Below are positions 57,993 to 64,000 of a DNA stretch of 64,000 bases, piece by piece (the stretch's first letter is position 1; the number at the start of each line of letters is the position of its first letter). The notes under the pieces were generated by a model. It saw nothing but the letters and a program-made list of their open reading frames with translations, made no database searches and was not told where the DNA came from. This DNA comes from Ceriagrion tenellum (Eukaryota > Arthropoda > Insecta > Odonata > Coenagrionidae). Location: the NCBI GenBank assembly GCA_963169105.1, contig OY720634.1, positions 120,006,430 to 120,070,429 on the forward strand, given 5' to 3'. The position numbers and the translations under genes are program-made.

Positions 57993-60470
57993 TTAAGAGA
58001 GCTGGTATTTGAATAAATTTACTCTGAAAGAAATCCAAAAAGGGTTCCAAAGTAAGATACCCTAAAAGTATCCCAAAGTAAGGATAGAGTACTGCATCTG
58101 AAAAACCCCCGAAATGCGAGTCCTGGACCTTTGGAGGAAAAAAGAGTACTCGGGACAAAATAAATACCCGATTTTATTTTTAACTATCCGAAAATCTTAT
58201 TGCACTAATCAAAATTAATGGCTGTGTTGCAGTTTTGCTTGTTTATGTTTCTTCCACGACTACTCGATTAACTCTTACCTTTCCTTCCGCATTGTAGTGC
58301 TCGGTATTGGCTTCTGCTCCTGCACCGCTATAGTGATTACGGTTCGTTTCTTCCTGGACCTTTCGTTGACAATGAGTTCATTGCACTGAAGGATGCCCGT
58401 CGCTCACATTCCTAGCGATCTTCAGTTGGAATCCAACCCCATTCCAGTATTTCCGTTGCACGTCCAGTGCATCTCCTCTTCCCGAATACTCCGCTCCTCT
58501 TTGGTTGATATGATTCTCTGTTTCTTACAGTATCTCAGACCTTTCTTGACTTTCTGCTTGTTAATGTCTTGAGTTTTGCGCGTACATAGGCACGTTATGT
58601 TAAGGGTTAACGTCGTGGGTCTCCTCTCCCTTATTATGCCTGAACTCGATGGATATGTTTCCTTTGCCGATGTGGTTTAATTTATGGTGAGAGAATATAT
58701 GCTTAGACAGTCTTATATAAAATTCACTGCCTTTATACATTGATTATTGCACTTTTACGATCACTCAATAAAATGAAAATATATGTTCATATGAGATTTG
58801 AGGCTAGTAGATATTTTATCATTAATTCTGAATAAATGGTTTCTCTATCCCTTTTTTAAATCTTATTTTAATGCTATTTGTCAAGGTTCCCCCGCGTGAC
58901 AGGGGCAAATTATTGACTTCTTTATCGTTTTTTTTTTCTCTAAGTACTTGGTTTTAAGAACGTGGAGTACGAATAATATATTATAACGAAGAATATTCAA
59001 TATGAGCCTTCATTTCAAACCCGTTTATTTTACATCGATAAAACGATTATCCTATACTTCTTATTAAAAGATAAATTCTTTTGGCGGAGAAGTGGATAGG
59101 TAACGTATTTTTAGGTAATGATAGTTTACAAGTAAGTTTTATTTTTCTGTTATTTTTATTTCAATTTTTAACCACTTGAAGTCTTCAATATTCACTACTC
59201 GTTTAGCGCAGCTCTGAATTTTTTTCTTAGCCTCCTCTGGAATAGTAGTTGGTATATCTATCACAACGGAATCAATTTTTGGTGATGTATCTATTGAGTG
59301 GACTCCTTATGCTAATGTTCCACCTAAAATAGCAATATGTTTTAAATTCAGTCGTAACGTGCACATTGGAATATGTCATTATCTCGCATTTAAATTTCTC
59401 AATTTGAACAAGGGAATTCACTACAGTTATTTGTCACAATGAGGAGCTGTACTACTTTCTTCTAAAATTTGTTTTATTCGAACTCTTTTCGAAAATATTT
59501 CAGCTGCCACGTCAAATTAATTAGTTTTACGTTTCATATCATACTATCTAGCTCAGCAGTTAGATATTTGTAGGGCGAATAAATGTCATTTATGGCATCG
59601 TTTACCACCTCATTCTTTATAATTCCATCCATAATGAAATCATATTAGTTTACTCAATTGGCAAAACCAAATAAACAGTAATCCTGGAAGCAGTGTGAAC
59701 ATGCGAACCCATCCTGAAAGTGATATGCGAAAGTATTTTTTATTTGTGCACGGGAGCAACACTCGCCATCCCAGGTTCTGCAGCTAAAAATGCTTCACTC
59801 ATGAGGGATATATTATTCAGATTCCTAGAGCGTTGAAAATTTCATGAGGCAAGAGCCACGGACAAAATGAAAAAGTTATGCAAGATTTCCATAATAGTGT
59901 ACAATTACCTTGTGATAATGCACTGGAGGAATCATCTTCAACGCGGAACATGCCCAGGTTCGCAGAGAAAGAGGAAGTTATACTTTTTTCATACCCAGAA
60001 GCGTGATACTTCGCAGGAGATATTTCCAAGGCCTCCTCCCTTTTTATACTTTTTATTTAAAATTACGTGAGTGGAAAAATGGGGTATTTTGCGACGAATT
60101 TTATTGGTGTCTAAGGAAAACGGATAAATGAGAGAGGATAATAAAATGTACCTGAGATACATTTACGTCTATATATTATTTTCAGCAATCCGGCGATTTT
60201 ATTTCCCCAGAATTTTTTAATGCGCGCTCTCCGCTGACTCGTTACAAAATCTTGGTGAGAATATGGTCTTTTTGGGACTGTGGCGAAGAAAACGAGGTCA
60301 AATGACACGGAGAGAAGAGCAGGAATGAAAAAGATAAGTGGGAGAGAAAAATGTTTCTTTAGGAAAATTTAACGAAAAAGATTTTTGGAAAAAAATTAGG
60401 CGAGACTCCCTCTGAGTCACTCCTGCACATTATAATTCTTTTTTTTTCAGCGTAAAGATATTTTTATCCA
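57993..60470. other. Unannotated AT-rich DNA
   Basis: No gene or element supported. Confidence 0.5.
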
Positions 60471-61020
60471 CACGTCTATGAAGAGCGGAGTGAACGAGAT
60501 AGGATAAAGGGAGTCACGAAAAAGGATGCAAGGTCGAAAGGAATCCACCGGATTCCTAGCGTTAGGAACGAAAAAAAAGATGTGTGTTCGTGATTCATAA
60601 AAAGAGGTAGCGAGGGGAAAAAAGCTCTCTGGCGTGTAATGTTAAACTCTGTGAGTGGAGAAGGGGGTCTGTTTGAAATGGTCTCGGCGCTGCAGTCGCG
60701 CGGTAGGTTGTGTCCCATCTCCCTCTGCCCTCATTCCACCTCCTCCTTACCTCCCCTCGTCCAATTCCTTTTTTCTCTGTCTCTCTCTCTGCCTCCCTTG
60801 CCTTCTATCCCCGCCTACCAAGTCCTCCACATTTCCTATCTCTCTCTCTGCTCCACCTCTACGTCTGAGATATACCATCGGGTGCTTATTTTGAAGGAGT
60901 CCTCCAAGGATGTGTGCTGGGGCCAGATGAGGTGTGCATTCAAGACTCTGTGTGCGTGTCTGAATGTTGGCGCTCCAGCGCAAGAGTTGGCTTTGCTGCG
61001 CTGTCTCTGGAGATTATGAG
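60471..61020. repeat. Purine/pyrimidine-asymmetric GC-richer block with (CT)n
   Basis: The plus strand is purine-rich at 60471-60620, then C/T-rich (60720-60870) with short CT microsatellites. Overlapping frames on both strands (126 aa plus, 80 aa minus) are Leu/Ser/Pro- or Arg/Gln-rich products of this composition. It resembles the other GC-richer blocks in the window and could be promoter-associated, but nothing shows transcription. Confidence 0.4.
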
Positions 61021-61880
61021 CTTGAATTCCTGGCGTTGTAAGTTGTTCCCGTTCCGTGTGCACCACCCATCATAAACCTCCGTTTTATATATCACGAGAG
61101 AATCAACACGTTCAACAAACGAAGCGGGATTTATTGACAGCGGCCTAGAAGTTTATTTTTTTGCTCAGGTTTCTGTATTTTTTTGTTACCACGGCCTCTT
61201 CATCTCGTGTAAAGTCAGCGGGACCAGTGCACTTTGCTGGAGGAGTCCTCAAGCGGCTGAAATGAATCTAAGGATTGAATTTTTTTGCAGTTTTTTTTGT
61301 AATGGATTGGAAAAGAATTAAAGAATTGTATCACTCCGTAAAAAAGTCTTGCGCCGATGTTTGACTGGATTAACTAGGAAGAAACCGATTTCCGAAAATA
61401 ATTTTTATGTAAAAATTTTTCCAAATAATTATTAGCATTATGATAAGTACATGTACATTTCTTTTGAGATTCCCCGATGTAACTTGATTTGAACAAAACT
61501 GTACTGTACGCTAGAAGATTCTTTGTATTCTTTCAGCTGCTACTATTGCATCATCAAGATTATCTTTAGGGTGAAAGAAATCGTAAGTGACTGTCATATT
61601 CTTTGTGTATAAGAGGGTTAAGTTCATTGGGTTAGGCCAAGTTATAAATTAATGTTTTTTTCTGGGCAGCATAACTGTTTTACAAATGACGATATTATAC
61701 ACAAGGGTAAGTATATCTAATTTAAGTATTTATAAGGTTAATATGCTGAACTGTCTGCATATTGAAACGATAGCACCTCTTGAATAGATTAGGTATGGGA
61801 TAGTCTAATTGGTGTGTCTTTGAAATTTTTACTCGGCACATACTATTTGGATAATTGAAAATGAAATGAAAATAAAAAAT
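61021..61880. other. Unannotated AT-rich DNA
   Basis: No supported feature. Confidence 0.5.
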
Positions 61881-62000
61881 GAAATTTATTATTCCGGGAC
61901 AAGTGTGTCCCTTAGGAACATACATGATTATACATATCTTAGAGTCAACAAGTAGTACATACAATAGGAAGATTTACATGATACATCAATATCACAGAAT
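61881..62000 (-). mobile_element. Possible retroelement 3' end
   Basis: On the minus strand GGGACACACTTGTCCC, a 6-bp-stem hairpin, is followed by GGAATAATAAATTTCATTTT, which contains an AATAAA poly(A) signal and then an A/T-rich run. This is the look of a retroelement or transcript terminus. No coding part is attached, so the type is unknown; it may also be part of the adjacent Penelope-like element's surroundings. Confidence 0.25.
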
Positions 62001-62105
62001 CCGACATAATATTTAACAAAATATTTAACAAGAAGGCAAGTGTATGAATACAGAATACACATTTTGAAAAAATTTACTAGAACTTTGTATTTCCACAGAA
62101 TATTT

Positions 62106-62160
62106 TATTCGAACACGACCATGGTTTCGACGGTTAACGTCATCTTCTGGTGAGGAATAC
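62106..62160 (-). ncRNA. Hammerhead-ribozyme-like motif of the Penelope-like element
   Basis: On the minus strand the order is: stem I strand ATTC-CT-CAC; core CAGAAGA; a U; stem II GACG/CGTC with loop TTAAC; GAAA; a minimal stem III with CATG loop (AC-CATG-GT); C as the would-be cleavage base; and the returning stem I strand GTG-TTC-GAAT. Stem I pairs as CAC/GTG plus ATTC/GAAT across an internal loop. This is the type I hammerhead layout reported for Penelope-like elements. Two departures are seen: the invariant U of CUGANGA is A, and an extra U separates the core from stem II. Self-cleavage is therefore doubtful in this copy. Confidence 0.45.
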
Positions 62161-62522
62161 ATTGATACACCTTCTTAAATACTCGGATGACACGTGGCAT
62201 AGACATAAAATCAAATCTGAGAAAGTGGAGGGGGAAGCGGTAGAGGAGAGTGGGAGTTGGGAGGTTGGGTCTTCCCCAGGGTGTAGGAGTCGAGGAATGT
62301 GGGGTGGTAGGTAGGGCTGACGCATCTCAAGCTGACTAACTGCAGTGACGGTTGGGCAAGGATTAGGGTGAACCGAGGGTGTAGGAAGGGGTTGGGGAAG
62401 GAGAGAAAGGCAATAATACTAGCGTGCTCAAGTGCGTCAGCGGGGGTGAAGGCGGGTGACGGTTGAGGATTAGGGAGAAGGGGAGGAAAGGGGAAAAAAC
62501 CGAAGTGTGCGAAGGTAAGGGG

Positions 62523-63425
62523 TTAATGGAAGAGGGGGAGGTTGAGGAGTGGAGAGCGGGAAGTATACAACATATCATTTACAATTTCACAATTTGCATT
62601 CAGCGATTTTAAAATTTCCACTTGCTCAAGCGCGTCAAGCCTGAGGCCTTTCTTCTCGAAATGTAAAATTTCCAATGAGAAGTCACTTGTGTGATCATTG
62701 TCCAGCAGGTGTTTTGCGAAGTTAGAATTGGAATTTTGATGTTTGAAACAAGCAATGTGTTCTTTTTGTCTCTCTTTGAATTTGCGTCCAGTCTGCCCAA
62801 TATAGGTTGCCGAACATTCGCACTTGAGTCTGTATACACCACTTCTTTCCAAATTAGGGATAGCGTCCTTGGACTTGGAGAAAAAATTCCTTAAATTAGA
62901 GTTATTATAATAGGCAGCTCTCATGTGATTATTTTTTAGGAAGGTCTTGGTAGCTAGGAGGGACAAATTCCCCAAGTATAAGAATTTCCTCCATTTATCA
63001 CTTTCACTTAGCGGAGGGGTTCCGTATATGGTTTGGATAGCCATCTTCTGTAGTTTTTTCCGATATAGTTTATCGATCATATCTGTTTTGTAGCCGTTGT
63101 TGACAGCTATATGTTTAATGATATTGAGCTCTTTTTGTATATTGAGTTGGGACATCGGAATAGTTAGCAGACGGTGGAGCATGGCATGGAAGGATGATAG
63201 CTTCTGAGAAAAATGATGTCTCGAAGTGGCATGAATAACTTGATCTGTGTAGCAATCTTTTCTAAAAATGGAAAAATCAAATTTTCCCGAATCTTTGGAA
63301 ATAGTTAGGTCAAGAAAATTTAAAGCTCCATTCGATTCTTTTTCTATCGTAAATTTAATACAATTGTCCAAGGAGTTCAGGAGGTGCAAGAAGGTGTCGA
63401 GTTGCCTCGCGGATCCTGACCACAC
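62523..63425 (-). CDS. Penelope-type RT C-terminus plus GIY-YIG endonuclease (300 aa, partial)
   Basis: Residues 1-180 are the end of a Penelope reverse transcriptase: RQLDTFLHLLN (7-17), the FTIE and LNFLDLTI motifs (25-28, 35-42), and the thumb (IQKELNIIKHIAVNNGY region). Residues 195-275 are the GIY-YIG endonuclease: GVY (196-198) and YIG (208-210), R214 in GQTGRKFKERQ, a Cys pair (C202, C204) with H223/H239/H245 that fits the Penelope zinc-finger variant, and E267/E270 in LDALEQVEI. The frame has no internal stop. It opens at a GTG after the inversion junction and stays open across it, so the called start is not biological. RT motifs before and including YxDD are missing, so it cannot polymerise. 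The nuclease domain looks intact. Confidence 0.9.
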   Translation of the reverse strand: MWSGSARQLDTFLHLLNSLDNCIKFTIEKESNGALNFLDLTISKDSGKFDFSIFRKDCYTDQVIHATSRHHFSQKLSSFHAMLHRLLTIPMSQLNIQKELNIIKHIAVNNGYKTDMIDKLYRKKLQKMAIQTIYGTPPLSESDKWRKFLYLGNLSLLATKTFLKNNHMRAAYYNNSNLRNFFSKSKDAIPNLERSGVYRLKCECSATYIGQTGRKFKERQKEHIACFKHQNSNSNFAKHLLDNDHTSDFSLEILHFEKKGLRLDALEQVEILKSLNANCEIVNDMLYTSRSPLLNLPLFH

Positions 63426-63428
63426 GGA

Positions 63429-63935
63429 ATATACGGAACCCCTCCGCTAAGTGAAAGTGATAAATGGAGGAAATTCTTATACTTGGGGAATTTGTCCCTC
63501 CTAGCTACCAAGACCTTCCTAAAAAATAATCACATGAGAGCTGCCTATTATAATAACTCTAATTTAAGGAATTTTTTCTCCAAGTCCAAGGACGCTATCC
63601 CTAATTTGGAAAGAAGTGGTGTATACAGACTCAAGTGCGAATGTTCGGCAACCTATATTGGGCAGACTGGACGCAAATTCAAAGAGAGACAAAAAGAACA
63701 CATTGCTTGTTTCAAACATCAAAATTCCAATTCTAACTTCGCAAAACACCTGCTGGACAATGATCACACAAGTGACTTCTCATTGGAAATTTTACATTTC
63801 GAGAAGAAAGGCCTCAGGCTTGACGCGCTTGAGCAAGTGGAAATTTTAAAATCGCTGAATGCAAATTGTGAAATTGTAAATGATATGTTGTATACTTCCC
63901 GCTCTCCACTCCTCAACCTCCCCCTCTTCCATTAA
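63429..63935 (+). CDS. GIY-YIG endonuclease end of Penelope-like ORF, partial second copy
   Basis: The frame reads from I-Y-G-T-P-P-L-S at the junction through to the stop at 63933-63935. From residue G-N-L-S-L-L onward it is identical in protein sequence to the last 149 residues of the minus-strand ORF. It contains the whole GIY-YIG domain (GVY, YIG, R, His and Glu positions as in the partner) but almost none of the reverse transcriptase. It has no proper start codon and is a truncated copy, although without stops or shifts. Confidence 0.88.
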   Translation: MYGTPPLSESDKWRKFLYLGNLSLLATKTFLKNNHMRAAYYNNSNLRNFFSKSKDAIPNLERSGVYRLKCECSATYIGQTGRKFKERQKEHIACFKHQNSNSNFAKHLLDNDHTSDFSLEILHFEKKGLRLDALEQVEILKSLNANCEIVNDMLYTSRSPLLNLPLFH

Positions 63936-64000
63936 CCCCTTACCTTCGCACACTTCGGTTTTTTCCCCTTTCCTCCCCTTCTCCCTAATCCTCAACCGTC
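63429..64000 (+). mobile_element. Inverted second copy of the Penelope-like element (cut by window end)
   Basis: This segment is the reverse complement of 62458-63029. All stretches I compared base by base are identical, and the two arms have equal length (572 nt), so there are no indels. The repeat continues past the window. It is 5' truncated 399 nt further into the ORF than its partner. The two copies are head to head, with 63030-63428 as unique centre. Confidence 0.9.

Larger units (their letters stand above)
62101..63428 (-). mobile_element. 5'-truncated Penelope-like element
   Basis: The element runs on the minus strand from the inversion junction at 63428 through an intact ORF (63425-62523), then a C/T-rich 3' untranslated part (62163-62522) to the hammerhead-like motif. 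Its left boundary is uncertain. The upstream part of the RT, including the catalytic YxDD region, is missing because the sequence switches strand there. Its left 572 nt of coding and 3' UTR (62458-63029) are duplicated in inverted orientation at 63429-64000. Confidence 0.85.

Noticed and set aside
60639..61019. 126-aa plus-strand ORF as a gene
   Set aside because: Ser/Leu/Pro-rich because of the CT-rich sequence; no recognisable domain.
62691..62894. 67-aa plus-strand ORF (and its twin at 63564-63767)
   Set aside because: Both are antisense shadows of the GIY-YIG coding region.

Overview
The window is eukaryotic nuclear DNA, most probably from an arthropod with a repeat-rich genome. It is AT-rich, has no operon-like gene packing and almost no long open frames. 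What can be recognised is invertebrate-type transposable-element debris: CR1/Jockey-like and RTE-like LINE fragments, a Penelope-like element, tRNA-derived SINEs, and several non-autonomous DNA transposons or foldback elements. I cannot name the species. No multi-exon host protein gene, rRNA, functional tRNA or CRISPR array could be supported; the window reads as intergenic or large-intron sequence.

Layout. 0-9 kb: plain AT-rich DNA with a 421-bp foldback element (989-1409), a pyrimidine-rich tract near 3 kb, a hairpin and a 496-bp inverted-repeat element (7.2-7.8 kb), and two SINE copies in opposite orientation (8.3-8.6 kb). 9-26 kb: an RTE-like LINE end inserted with a 12-bp target duplication (12.25-12.78 kb), GC-rich islands at 15.5 and 17.4-18 kb, dispersed direct repeats at 18.1-19.2 kb, two strong hairpins (19.95 and 20.9 kb), a SINE at 22.1 kb, and another truncated LINE with a 17-bp target duplication (25.1-25.6 kb). 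26-46 kb: a possible small secreted-protein ORF at 29.4 kb, a 5'-truncated LINE at 30.3-31.3 kb, a 961-bp element with 43-bp terminal inverted repeats that carries an exon-like segment (35.07-36.03 kb), a 640-bp hAT-type MITE with an 8-bp target duplication (38.27-38.91 kb), a three-unit tandem repeat whose last unit contains a new palindrome (40.2-41.2 kb), and a third type of LINE end (42.9-43.6 kb). 46-64 kb: two full SINE copies of one family (46.0 and 55.5 kb), a perfect 30-bp palindrome, a possible first exon with a strong splice donor (52.97 kb), a ~0.72-kb-period duplication (56.75-57.99 kb), and at the right edge a Penelope-like element.

The most striking structure is that last one. 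An ORF for the end of a Penelope-type reverse transcriptase plus GIY-YIG endonuclease (minus strand) faces an apparently identical, oppositely oriented partial copy (plus strand). The arms are at least 572 nt, collinear, and run off the window. A hammerhead-ribozyme-like motif lies downstream of the minus-strand ORF. The elements do not form a pathway together; the value of the window lies in how insertion, inversion and templated repair have shaped it.
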